This document shows positions 1-7,444 of a DNA stretch of 64,000 nt, in pieces (within the stretch, counting starts at the first letter, position 1; each line of letters opens with the position of its first letter). The stretch comes from Catellatospora tritici (GTDB taxonomy: Bacteria; Actinomycetota; Actinomycetes; Mycobacteriales; Micromonosporaceae), in the NCBI RefSeq assembly GCF_019083965.1, contig NZ_JAHRCY010000018.1, positions 62,001 through 126,000 of the forward strand, written 5' to 3'. Under the pieces are notes generated by a model that worked only from the letters and a program-made list of their open reading frames with translations, did no database searches and was not told the DNA's origin. The position numbers and the translations under genes are program-made.

Positions 1-1
1 C

Positions 2-514
2 GGGGCGACCGTGGTCGACCACGCCGACCGTGACCCGCTTCCGTTCCCGGACGCGTCGTTCGACCTGGTGGTGAGCCGCCACCCGACCGTCACCGACTGG
101 GCCGAGGTGGCGCGGGTGCTGACCCCGGGCGGGACATACCTGTCGCAGCAGGTCGGACCACGGTCGATGTTCGGGCTGGCGGAGTTCTTCCTCGGCCCGC
201 TGGACGGCGGCACCGCGCGCGACCCCGAGGTGATGGCGGCGGGGGCGCGGGCGGCCGGGCTCGAGGTCGTCGACCTGCGCTCGGCCTCGCTGCGTACCGA
301 GTTCCTCGACGTCGCGGCGGTGGTGGTCTACCTGCGCAAAGTCATCTGGATCGTGCCGGGCTTCGACGTGGCGACCCATCGTGACAGGTTGCGCGAGCTG
401 CACGAGTTGATCGAACGGGAGGGGTCGTTCACCGCGTACAGCACCCGGTTCCTGATCGAGGCGCGTAGGCTCGGACCGGTCGGCGCGCGCGCTCGTCAAG
501 ATCGTACAGTCTGA
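2..514 (+). CDS. SAM-dependent methyltransferase, C-terminal part (truncated by window edge)
   Basis: The reading frame is open to the first base, so the true start lies to the left. The visible part begins just before an acidic stretch ending in LPFPDASFDLVVSRH. That is the motif following the SAM-binding loop in class I methyltransferases, and it is followed by a VLTPGG segment typical of strand 5. The glycine-rich SAM loop (motif I) must be in the missing part. About 170 codons are seen of an expected 240-260. The substrate cannot be told. The stop lies 2 bases before the ATG of the cupin gene, so the two are probably co-transcribed. Confidence 0.8.
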   Translation, partial: GATVVDHADRDPLPFPDASFDLVVSRHPTVTDWAEVARVLTPGGTYLSQQVGPRSMFGLAEFFLGPLDGGTARDPEVMAAGARAAGLEVVDLRSASLRTEFLDVAAVVVYLRKVIWIVPGFDVATHRDRLRELHELIEREGSFTAYSTRFLIEARRLGPVGARARQDRTV

Positions 515-516
515 TC

Positions 517-1026
517 ATGATCCAGGACGCTCATCCAGGGGCACCGTTCCGCCCGGTGCTCACCCGCCATGCCGACGCCGAGACCTGTGCCGACCCCAGC
601 AGCGTGATCACGCTGCTGGCCGACTCGGACACCACCGCCGACGGCTTCACCAGCTACCGGTCCAGCTTCGCCATGGGTGCGGTGGGCGCGCCCGCCCACT
701 TCCACACCCGGGCGAGCGAGCTGTTCTTCGTCCTCAGCGGTTCGCTGCGGGTGCTGGTGGGCGAGGAGATCACGACGCTGGGGGCGGGGGACTTCCTGGC
801 CGTGCCGCCGCACACCCCGCACGCCTTCGCGGCGGCGCCGGGCTGCGAGGCCGACGTGCTGTTCGTGTTCACGCCGGGCATGGGCCGGTTCGACTACCTG
901 CGCCTGCTGGGCCGCGTCATGCGCGGCGAGGCCGACCCGAAGGAGATCGCGGAGTCGGCGCAGCGGTTCGACAACCACTACGTCGACAGTCCCGTGTGGC
1001 GGGCCGCCCTGGCGGCGTCGGCGTGA
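517..1026 (+). CDS. Cupin-domain protein
   Basis: This is a 169-residue protein with a single cupin barrel. Cupin motif 1 is seen at residues about 59-75 (AHFHTRASELFFVLSG, with the HxH pair and a downstream Glu as metal ligands). Motif 2 follows at about 85-105 (GDFLAVPPHTPHAF). A short helical C-terminal tail of about 45 residues follows the barrel. It sits between a methyltransferase and a VOC protein and overlaps the latter by a GTGA junction, so it is part of a small operon. Function and ligand are unknown; small cupins of this type may be enzymes or ligand binders. Confidence 0.8.
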   Translation: MIQDAHPGAPFRPVLTRHADAETCADPSSVITLLADSDTTADGFTSYRSSFAMGAVGAPAHFHTRASELFFVLSGSLRVLVGEEITTLGAGDFLAVPPHTPHAFAAAPGCEADVLFVFTPGMGRFDYLRLLGRVMRGEADPKEIAESAQRFDNHYVDSPVWRAALAASA

Positions 1027-1421
1027 TCGACTCCAGCACCCACGTCCGGATCGCCCGGCCGTCGCGGGACCTCGTCGCCGCCGAGCGGTTCTACGTGCAC
1101 GGCCTGGGCCTTTCGGTCCTGTGGCGTACCGGCGAGCGCGTTCCCGGCGAGCACGACCTGCTGATGGTCGGCCCGCGCGACGGTGCCTGGCACTTCGAGC
1201 TCACCCACGACCCCGACAACCCGCTGCAGCCCACCCCGACGGTGGACGACCTGTTCGTGGTCTACCTGGGCGAGCCGGTCGACGCGACCCTGGTCGACCG
1301 GCTCACGGCAGCGGGCGGCACCCGGGTTCGCGCGCACAACCCGTACTGGGACGAGCACGGGGTGACGATCGCGGACCCCGACGGCTACCGCCTCGTCCTC
1401 TGCGTACGCACCTGGGGCTGA
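1023..1421 (+). CDS. VOC (glyoxalase/bleomycin-resistance fold) family protein
   Basis: The product is about 132 residues. It opens with HVRIARPSRDLVAAERFY and LGL, the usual start of a VOC beta-alpha-beta-beta-beta module. A central HFELTHD segment and a C-terminal DPDGYRLVL follow, together one metal-dependent VOC domain. The start is taken as the GTG at 1023 because it overlaps the TGA of the cupin gene (GTGA), which gives the family's usual N-terminus. A longer in-frame start at 996 would lie inside the cupin gene. The substrate is not identifiable. Confidence 0.8.
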   Translation: MIDSSTHVRIARPSRDLVAAERFYVHGLGLSVLWRTGERVPGEHDLLMVGPRDGAWHFELTHDPDNPLQPTPTVDDLFVVYLGEPVDATLVDRLTAAGGTRVRAHNPYWDEHGVTIADPDGYRLVLCVRTWG

Positions 1422-1447
1422 CCGACGAGCGGGCCCGCTCGGTTCGC

Positions 1448-1506
1448 GCACTTTCCGGGAACTGCACGAAAGCCGGCCGGGATTCGTGCACTTCCCCGGA
1501 AACTGC
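1448..1506. repeat. Double-hairpin palindromic repeat, copy 1 (diverged)
   Basis: The left arm (1448-1465) and right arm (1488-1506) are near reverse complements of one another, and each can fold on itself. This copy reads GCACTTTCCGGGAACTGC on the left and is more diverged than the copies at 44893, 48509 and 53768. It lies between the convergent VOC and XRE-cupin genes, where it could end transcription from both sides. Confidence 0.7.
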
Positions 1507-1537
1507 CGGGCCCGCGCTGGCGGGGCACCACGGGACG

Positions 1538-2248
1538 CTAGCGCGGGTAGCGGATCAGCAGGCTGGCGGTGACGGGGGTGTCGCCGACGGCGGCGTATAC
1601 GTGCGGCACGTCAGCCTGCCAGGTCAGGTGCTCGCCGGGGCCCGCGAGCAACGGCGCCTCGGCGGGTCCGGCGCGCAGCACACCGCTGAAGACGGTGATG
1701 TGCTCGGTGACCCCGGCGTGGTGCGCGGGCGAGTTCTGCGCGGGGCCGGGCGGGACCGTCATCCGGTACAGCTCGAAGGTCACCCCCGGCTCGTCGAACA
1801 CGTGCAGCAGCACGGCCTCGACCGCGGTGCCTCGGACCACGGCCGTCTCGGCCGCATCCAGCAGCGCGGTGATCGGCACGCCTAGCGCGGCCGTCACCGA
1901 CCACAGCGTGTCCAGGGTCGGGTTGCGGGTGCCGAGTTCCAGCCCCGACAGCGTCGCCTTGCCGATCCCGGCGCGCCGGGCCAGCTCGGACAGGGACACC
2001 CCGGCCGCCTCGCGCAGGCGCCGCAGCTTCGGACCGATCTCGCCGCCCACGCCGAGGACTGGCGCAGTGCTGGTGCCCTGGCGGCCGTGCGGCGCTTCGG
2101 GGCCGGTGCCTCGGCCTGCTGCGGGAAGGTCGCGCGGCACGCCGGGGCCGGGGGCAGGGGTGATGCCGTCGCGTGGCGCTGCCGGGTCGGGGGCCGTCGT
2201 GGGCGGGTCGGGTCGGCGGCTGCGGCCGGTTGCCGGGCCTGTGGTCAT
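1538..2248 (-). CDS. XRE-family regulator with C-terminal cupin domain
   Basis: The protein has 236 residues: a Pro-rich disordered N-terminus of about 70 residues, an HTH_3 domain at about 73-127 (LRRLREAAGVSLSELARRAG, then SGLELGTRNPTLDTLW) and a cupin barrel at about 150-235. It resembles the E. coli SutR (YdcN) type, whose gene neighbours the benE-like ydcO. Here too it is divergent from a BenE transporter. The disordered N-terminus makes the exact start uncertain; a start nearer the HTH is possible. It probably binds the perfect palindrome at 2274-2291 and controls both itself and the transporter, with the cupin sensing a small effector. Confidence 0.85.
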   Translation of the reverse strand: MTTGPATGRSRRPDPPTTAPDPAAPRDGITPAPGPGVPRDLPAAGRGTGPEAPHGRQGTSTAPVLGVGGEIGPKLRRLREAAGVSLSELARRAGIGKATLSGLELGTRNPTLDTLWSVTAALGVPITALLDAAETAVVRGTAVEAVLLHVFDEPGVTFELYRMTVPPGPAQNSPAHHAGVTEHITVFSGVLRAGPAEAPLLAGPGEHLTWQADVPHVYAAVGDTPVTASLLIRYPR

Positions 2249-2273
2249 GGGGCTATCGTGCCCGATGAGTGGG

Positions 2274-2291
2274 CGTTCCGTATACGGAACG
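2274..2291. promoter_or_regulatory. Perfect 18-bp palindrome, candidate operator of the XRE-cupin regulator
   Basis: CGTTCCGTATACGGAACG is a perfect palindrome. It lies in the 65-bp gap between the divergent regulator and benE starts, 26 bp from the regulator ATG and 22 bp from the chosen benE ATG. The position fits a shared operator. Confidence 0.7.
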
Positions 2292-2313
2292 GCAGGGTCG
2301 GGAGGGACGGGGC

Positions 2314-3528
2314 ATGGGGCGGACGCTGCAACCGGTGCTGGCCGGGCTGGTGACGGCGCTGGTCGGGTTCGCCAGCACGTTCGCCGTGGTGCTGGCCGGG
2401 CTGCGCGCGGTCGGCGCAGACCAGCGGCAGGCCGCCTCGGGGCTGTTGGCCGTCAGCGCCGCCGCCGGTGTCGTCGCGATCGTGCTCGGGCTGCGGCACC
2501 GGTTGCCGATCAGCATCGCCTGGTCCACGCCCGGCGCCGCGCTGCTGGCCGCCACCGGCCCGGTCGCGGGCGGGTTCGCGGCGGCGACCGGCGCGTTCCT
2601 GCTCACCGGTCTGCTGATCATCGTGGCGGGGCTGTTCGCGCCACTGGAACGGGCGATCACCGCCATTCCGCGCCCGATCGCCTCGGCGATGCTGGCCGGG
2701 GTGCTGCTCAACCTGTGCCTGGCCCCGGTGCGCGCGCTGTCGGAGGTGCCGAGGCTGGCCATCCCGGTGATCGTGATCTGGGCGCTGCTGAGCCGGTTCG
2801 CGGCCCGTTGGGCGGTGCCCGCCGCGCTGGCGGCGGCGGCCGTGGCGATCGCGCTCACCACCTCGGGCACCCCCGGCGGCGTGGCGGTACGACCCGAGCT
2901 GTCCTTCACCGTGCCGACGTTGACGCTTCCGGCCGTGGTCAGCCTGGCCCTGCCGCTGTTCCTGGTCACCATGGCCTCGCAGAACGTGCCGGGCATGGCC
3001 GTGCTGCAGGGGTACGGCTACACCCCGCCGCTGCGCCCGGTGCTCACCGGCACCGGCCTGGCCACCGCGGTCGCCGCGCCGTTCGGGGCGCACGCGGTCA
3101 ACCTCGCCGCGATCACCGCCGCGCTGGCGGCCGGACCCGACGCGCACCCCGACCCGCGCCGCCGCTGGGTCGCCTCGGTCACCGCGGGCGCCGGAATGAT
3201 CACCCTCGGGCTGTGCGCCACCGCCGCGACGGCGCTGGTGCTGCTGTCACCGCCGGTGCTGATCGAGGCGGTGGCGGGGTTGGCGCTGCTGGGCGCCCTG
3301 GCCTCGGCGCTGGCGGGGGCGTTCACCCCGGAGCCGGGGCGGGCCGCCGCGGCGGTCACGTTCGTGGTCACCGCCTCGGGGGCGAGCCTGCTCGGGATCG
3401 GGGCCGCGTTCTGGGGCCTGGTCGCGGGCGGGTTGATGCTGCTGCTGCACGCCGAAGGGCTTCAGGCCCGGCTGCGGCGCAGGCGGGCGTACCCCCAGGC
3501 GGCCGCGGCCGACCAGAGCACCGCCTGA
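2314..3528 (+). CDS. benE: BenE-family benzoate/H+ symporter-like transporter
   Basis: This is a 404-residue integral membrane protein with about 10-12 hydrophobic segments. BenE hallmarks include SIAWSTPGAALLAATGP near residue 75 and an FLVTMASQNVPGMAVLQGYGY segment near 220, then FGAHAVNLAAITAAL. The ATG at 2314 is chosen because it follows a GGGAGGGACGG ribosome site, and an upstream in-frame ATG at 2269 would put the operator palindrome inside the gene. BenE proteins import benzoate-like aromatics, but the substrate here is unproven because no benzoate degradation genes are seen nearby. The 3' end overlaps the convergent ABC permease gene by about 67 bp. Confidence 0.88.
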   Translation: MGRTLQPVLAGLVTALVGFASTFAVVLAGLRAVGADQRQAASGLLAVSAAAGVVAIVLGLRHRLPISIAWSTPGAALLAATGPVAGGFAAATGAFLLTGLLIIVAGLFAPLERAITAIPRPIASAMLAGVLLNLCLAPVRALSEVPRLAIPVIVIWALLSRFAARWAVPAALAAAAVAIALTTSGTPGGVAVRPELSFTVPTLTLPAVVSLALPLFLVTMASQNVPGMAVLQGYGYTPPLRPVLTGTGLATAVAAPFGAHAVNLAAITAALAAGPDAHPDPRRRWVASVTAGAGMITLGLCATAATALVLLSPPVLIEAVAGLALLGALASALAGAFTPEPGRAAAAVTFVVTASGASLLGIGAAFWGLVAGGLMLLLHAEGLQARLRRRRAYPQAAAADQSTA

Positions 3529-4136
3529 CCCACGACCGTGACCACCTCGGCGGTCGGGTATAGGCCGGAGGTGGTCAGTCGGGTGGTCGCCATCAACGGC
3601 GGCACCAGCCACTGCAGCGGCGAGGCCTTGAGCCCCAGCACGATCGCCAGCACCGAGCCGGTGACCAGCACCGCCGCGCCGTTGCCCGCGCTGCGGGTGA
3701 CCGCGCGGCTGGCCAGCGCGCCCAGCGCCACCGCGCACGGCAGCGCCAGCAGGTGCGCGACGAGCCCGATCGTGGTGCCGGAGCCGTCGTCGGGCTTGAG
3801 CGCACCCGCCAGCCACGGCGCCGCCATCGCCATCGCCACCGTCACGAGCCCGGCCGCGGTCGCGGCGAGCAGCCCGGAGGCGAGTTCGCGGCGCGGCGAG
3901 CCGACGGCGGTCACGGCCAGGCGGCGCTGCACGTCCGGTTCGACGTCCAGCAGGATCTTGGTCTGCCAGGCCAGCAGCGGGAACAGCACCAGCGCCGAGA
4001 CGCCGTACGCCTCGGCGGCGCGGGCCTGGCCCCCGCCGTACAGGATGGACAGGGCGGCCGCGGCGGCGATCAGCGGCGCCACCGCCCGCCCGGTGCGGAC
4101 GAAGCCCAGCAACCGCAGCCTGGTCAGTGCGATCAC
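3462..4136 (-). CDS. ABC transporter permease-like membrane protein
   Basis: The 224-residue protein has about six hydrophobic helices and no recognised enzymatic motif. A cytoplasmic loop after the second helix (LDVEPDVQRRLAVTAVGS) looks like the coupling region of ABC-2 type permeases. Its ATG overlaps the stop of the upstream ATPase gene (ATGA at 4133-4136), so the two are translated together and form a two-gene transporter. The substrate is unknown. Its last codons overlap the 3' end of benE on the other strand. Confidence 0.7.
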   Translation of the reverse strand: MIALTRLRLLGFVRTGRAVAPLIAAAAALSILYGGGQARAAEAYGVSALVLFPLLAWQTKILLDVEPDVQRRLAVTAVGSPRRELASGLLAATAAGLVTVAMAMAAPWLAGALKPDDGSGTTIGLVAHLLALPCAVALGALASRAVTRSAGNGAAVLVTGSVLAIVLGLKASPLQWLVPPLMATTRLTTSGLYPTAEVVTVVGQAVLWSAAAAWGYARLRRSRA

Positions 4137-4870
4137 GAGCCGACCTCCTCGCGTACCCGCAGCACCTGATGTCCCTGCGCGCGCAGCCGCGCCACCGCCT
4201 CCGGCAGGTCCGCGGCGGTCACCGCCACCTCGACGACGCAGGTCTGCGCCGGGGCGCCGGACTCCACCGCGACGGTGCCGTCGACCACGGTCCAGCGCGT
4301 CGCGCCGGGCAGCCGCACGGTCTCGCCGCGATGGTCGCTGAGCAGCACCGAGCCGCCGCTCGCGGCGACCTCCAGCACGATCTCGGGCACCAGGTCACGG
4401 GTGGCCGCGTCCAGGCCCTCCCACGGCTCGTCGAGGATCAGCAGGCGCGGCGGCACCAGCAGGGCCTGCGCCAGACCCACCTTCTGCGCGGTGCCCTTGG
4501 ACAGCTCGGGCAGCCGCACCTGCCGGAACGCACCCAGCCCCAGCCGCTCGATCCAGGCCTCCGCGGCCGCGCGCGCCGCCGGTGTCGGCAGTCCGCGTAC
4601 GGCGGCCGCCCCGGTCAGGTATGCCGAGACCGTGAACGGCTGGTCGGCGGGGAAGCGCTCGGGCACCCAGCCGACCGCCGTCGGACGGTCGGCGACGCGG
4701 CCTCGGCCGGGGCGCAGCACCCCGGCCGCCAGCTGCAGCAGCGTCGACTTTCCGGCGCCGTTGCGGCCCAGCACGACGACGATCTCGCCGGGGCGGACTG
4801 TTGCCGTCACACTCCGCAGCACCCACGGGCCGCTGCGGGCGTAGCGCAGCCATACGTCGTCGAGTCGCAT
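4133..4870 (-). CDS. ABC transporter ATP-binding protein
   Basis: A 245-residue ATPase. It shows Walker A GRNGAGKST at about residues 35-43, a signature motif LSKGTAQKVG near 123, Walker B LLILDEP near 143 and the H-loop SDHRG near 178. A C-terminal extension of about 50 residues may be regulatory. It works with the permease encoded directly downstream through an ATGA overlap. The architecture (ATPase plus one short permease) is that of small ABC-2 exporters, so export is the likely direction. The substrate is not predictable. Confidence 0.9.
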   Translation of the reverse strand: MRLDDVWLRYARSGPWVLRSVTATVRPGEIVVVLGRNGAGKSTLLQLAAGVLRPGRGRVADRPTAVGWVPERFPADQPFTVSAYLTGAAAVRGLPTPAARAAAEAWIERLGLGAFRQVRLPELSKGTAQKVGLAQALLVPPRLLILDEPWEGLDAATRDLVPEIVLEVAASGGSVLLSDHRGETVRLPGATRWTVVDGTVAVESGAPAQTCVVEVAVTAADLPEAVARLRAQGHQVLRVREEVGS

Positions 4871-4936
4871 GTCCGCGATTGTGGCAGCCGTCCAGGCTCG
4901 CGATGCGCCGACAACGCTGGGAATCAGCTGAGCGAA

Positions 4937-4986
4937 GGTGAACCAGCTTCACCATATATACCAATTACGAAAGTATGTACCTTTCG
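4937..4986. promoter_or_regulatory. AT-rich control region with two inverted repeats
   Basis: This stretch is far richer in A+T than the surroundings. It holds GGTGAA-N5-TTCACC (4937-4953) and CGAAAG-N7-CTTTCG (4968-4973 / 4981-4986), with ATATATA between them. It lies about 60-110 bp upstream of the secreted-protein gene at 5049, so it is the likely promoter/operator of that gene. No clear -35/-10 pair can be chosen. Confidence 0.5.
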
Positions 4987-5048
4987 CGACTTATGCGGAT
5001 TACATTCCTTGTAGCCCGTTTCACATCCCCGAACGGTGGAGAGTCGCC

Positions 5049-6110
5049 ATGCGTCCTGCGTTGCGGCGTGGTCTGCTGCTGCTGACCGCGATCGTCGTCG
5101 TAAACCTCGGCCTGCCCGTCGCGGGAGCCTCCGCCGCGGCGAAGCTCAGCCACCGCAAGGCCACCGACATGTTCCGCGACGCGGGCATCACCTGGTGGTC
5201 CAGCGGCAACTGCGCCGATCGCAACAAGCCCAGCTGCACGTCCTTCGAGGACGTCCGGCGTACCACGGTCGAGGGCCTGCTCACCCTGCGCGAGGCGAGC
5301 GACTGCGCGATCATGGTCACCGGCGGCACCGAGACCGGCCACGGTTCGGGCACCTACACCCACTGGAACGGGTGGAAGCTCGACATCAGCAAGTACAGCT
5401 GCATCGGCAACTACATCAAGAAGTACTTCAAGTACGTGGGGCTGATCAAGGGCTGGGGTTACCAGTACCGGGCGCCGTCGGGGAACCTGTACACCGACGA
5501 GGGCAACCACTGGGACATCATCTTCTACAGCTGCGGTGGCTGCGACGACGGCGCCAACATCTCGCCTTCGCCGTCCACTTCGCCCGCACCGGGTTCCCCG
5601 GCACCGAGCGCGTCGCCGTCCCTGTCGCCGTCGCCGGCACCGAGCGCGTCGCCCTCGGCCTCGTCCTCCGCGTCGCCGTCGCCCAGCCCGGCGGCGGGGC
5701 CGATCGTGCCCGTCGGGACGCCTTCGCCGTCCGTCTCGCCCTCGACCTCCCTTTCGCCGTCGCCGTCGCCGTCGGTCTCGCATTCGGGGAGCGTGGTGCC
5801 CGGGGTGTCGCCGTCCGCCTTGCCGGGCTCGCCGGCACCGAGCCCGACCGGAACACCGTCGGCCGCCCCGGCCGCGTCGCCTTCGTCGAACCCGGACGAC
5901 CCGCCGTGGGGCGTCGGCGCGGCGCCGGTCACGCGACCCGACTCGGTCCGCAAGATTCCGCCGTCCGGGGTGGTGGGGCCGGGCGGGACGGTGGTCGGTG
6001 ACCCGGCGCTGCCGCGGATTCCAGGCAAGGTCCTGCGCTCGGTGGACCCGGAGCCGTCCGTACCGCCCCGGATCGTCGATCCGGCCCGTATCGGTGCCCC
6101 GTTGGGGTGA
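5049..6110 (+). CDS. Secreted protein with peptidase-M15/hedgehog-like domain and Ser/Pro-rich tail
   Basis: A 353-residue protein with a Sec signal peptide at 1-30 (RRGLLLLTAIVVV, then AGASAAA). A globular domain spans about 31-180. A low-complexity Ser/Pro/Ala tail of about 110 residues follows, then a Pro-rich end. The domain has TGGTETGHGSG, then GWKLDIS, then NHWDII. This spacing of His, Asp and a late His recalls the zinc ligands of LAS/M15 DD-peptidases, which use HxxGxAxD and a later HxH, but the match is by eye only. Several Cys suggest disulfides. The ATG at 5049 is chosen because upstream codons precede any signal peptide and run through the AT-rich promoter. It would act outside the cell, perhaps on peptidoglycan. 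Confidence 0.6.
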   Translation: MRPALRRGLLLLTAIVVVNLGLPVAGASAAAKLSHRKATDMFRDAGITWWSSGNCADRNKPSCTSFEDVRRTTVEGLLTLREASDCAIMVTGGTETGHGSGTYTHWNGWKLDISKYSCIGNYIKKYFKYVGLIKGWGYQYRAPSGNLYTDEGNHWDIIFYSCGGCDDGANISPSPSTSPAPGSPAPSASPSLSPSPAPSASPSASSSASPSPSPAAGPIVPVGTPSPSVSPSTSLSPSPSPSVSHSGSVVPGVSPSALPGSPAPSPTGTPSAAPAASPSSNPDDPPWGVGAAPVTRPDSVRKIPPSGVVGPGGTVVGDPALPRIPGKVLRSVDPEPSVPPRIVDPARIGAPLG

Positions 6111-6131
6111 CCCACGCGCACTGAGCTGCGA

Positions 6132-6160
6132 CGACCCGGCGCGGTCCGCGCGCCGGGTCG
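6132..6160. terminator. Strong GC hairpin downstream of the secreted protein gene
   Basis: A 12-bp perfect stem (CGACCCGGCGCG paired with CGCGCCGGGTCG) with a 5-base loop lies 21 bp after the stop. There is no clear T-tract, which is usual for actinobacterial terminators. Confidence 0.6.
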
Positions 6161-6261
6161 GGTAGCCGACTGGCACCCAGTCCATTTCGGAGCAGACTGA
6201 AGCTTCACGCCTGCCCGGGCGTGTGCGGCGAAATCTCTCTCCGTATAGGAAGCGAGTGCTC

Positions 6262-7236
6262 GTGAAGAACATCATCAAGCGGCTGCTGCCGGGGTCGGTG
6301 CTGGCCGGGCTGCTGGCGGCGCTGCTGCCCGGCGCCCCCGCGGCGGCGGCGGGCCCGCACGTGATCGACCTCGGCACGCTGACCGGCACCTGCTGCAGCC
6401 AGGCCTTCGACATCAACGACCACGGCGTGGTCGTCGGCGAGAGCCAGATCGGCACGCAGGAGAACCCACCGGAGCGGGCGTTCCGCTGGCGCAACGGACA
6501 CATGCAGGACCTCGGCACGCTGGGCGGGCCCCGCGCGTGGGCGGCGGCGATCAACAACAGCGGCGAGATCGCCGGCGCCAGCGCGCTGCCCGACGGCAGC
6601 GTCCACGCCTTCCGCTGGCGTCCCGGATACGGCATGCAGGACCTGGGCACTCTCGGCGGCGACAGTGTCGCGGTCGGGATAGACGAGGCGGGCAACGTCG
6701 TCGGCTACTACGCCGACGGCACCGGGGGGCTCGGCGGCTTCCGCTGGCACAACGGGGTGATGACCGCGCTGACCACGGGGGCGGGCGACCCGTTCGTCCC
6801 CGCCGCGGTCAGCGCGAACGGCATCATCGCCGGAACGACGGCCGGGGTGGCCGCCACCTGGAAGAACGGCGTGATCCAGACCGTCTCGGGCGGCACCGCC
6901 ACCGGCGTCAACCGGTTCGGTGACGTCAGCGGCGACGCCGGGCAGGGCGTGTTCCTGCGCAAGGGCGGCGTGCTGGGTGACCTGGCCCTGCCCGCGGGCA
7001 GCGCGTACGGCAGCAGCACCGACCTCAACGACTGCGCCGACGTGGTGGGCTGGCGGACCGACGGCTACCTGTTCCGGGCGGTGTGGTGGCCCAAGGGCGG
7101 TGCGCCGAAGCTGCTGCCGGGGCTGCGTGGCGGTCAGACGATGGCCTGGGGCAACAACAACAAGGGCCAGATCGTGGGTCAGTCCAATCTGAACGCGACC
7201 ACCGGCGAGTACCACGCGGTGCTCTGGACGTACTGA
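6262..7236 (+). CDS. Secreted HAF-repeat protein
   Basis: A 324-residue exported protein. The signal peptide occupies about 1-33 (a Lys-rich start, LLAGLLAALL-type core, then PAAAA). The rest consists of about six HAF-type repeats of roughly 40-50 residues, each with AFRW, then QDLGTLGG, then IN..GEI.G. HAF proteins are predicted small beta-propellers of unknown function. The GTG at 6262 is chosen because AGGAAG lies 8 bases upstream; GTG at 6256 is too close to it. It has its own terminator, and nothing suggests an operon with its neighbours. Confidence 0.8.
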   Translation: MKNIIKRLLPGSVLAGLLAALLPGAPAAAAGPHVIDLGTLTGTCCSQAFDINDHGVVVGESQIGTQENPPERAFRWRNGHMQDLGTLGGPRAWAAAINNSGEIAGASALPDGSVHAFRWRPGYGMQDLGTLGGDSVAVGIDEAGNVVGYYADGTGGLGGFRWHNGVMTALTTGAGDPFVPAAVSANGIIAGTTAGVAATWKNGVIQTVSGGTATGVNRFGDVSGDAGQGVFLRKGGVLGDLALPAGSAYGSSTDLNDCADVVGWRTDGYLFRAVWWPKGGAPKLLPGLRGGQTMAWGNNNKGQIVGQSNLNATTGEYHAVLWTY

Positions 7237-7244
7237 GCATCGAC

Positions 7245-7286
7245 GACGGCCCGTGTCCGCGCTGGCGGACGCGGGCCGTCCGTTTT
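7245..7286. terminator. Rho-independent terminator after the HAF-repeat gene
   Basis: A long stem (GACGGCCCG plus GTCCGC pairing with GCGGAC plus CGGGCCGTC, one mismatch, 4-base loop) is followed by CGTTTT. It begins 9 bp after the stop codon. Confidence 0.85.
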
Positions 7287-7444
7287 GGCGGGCGGCAGGA
7301 GCTCGGCGCCCAGCCGTTACTCAGTCGTGATCTGGGGTTCCTCGAAGGGGGTCAACGCATTTTCATGATTCATGGCAACCTGTCGCTGCCCTGCGGTGGT
7401 CGATCGTCACCACCGCGCAACGGGGGAGCGCCGAGGAGGTTGCC

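Noticed and set aside
2245..3147. Long minus-strand ORFs opposite benE and several other genes
   Set aside because: They are antisense shadows in GC-rich DNA with Arg/Gly/Pro-rich composition. The plus-strand genes have clear family motifs.
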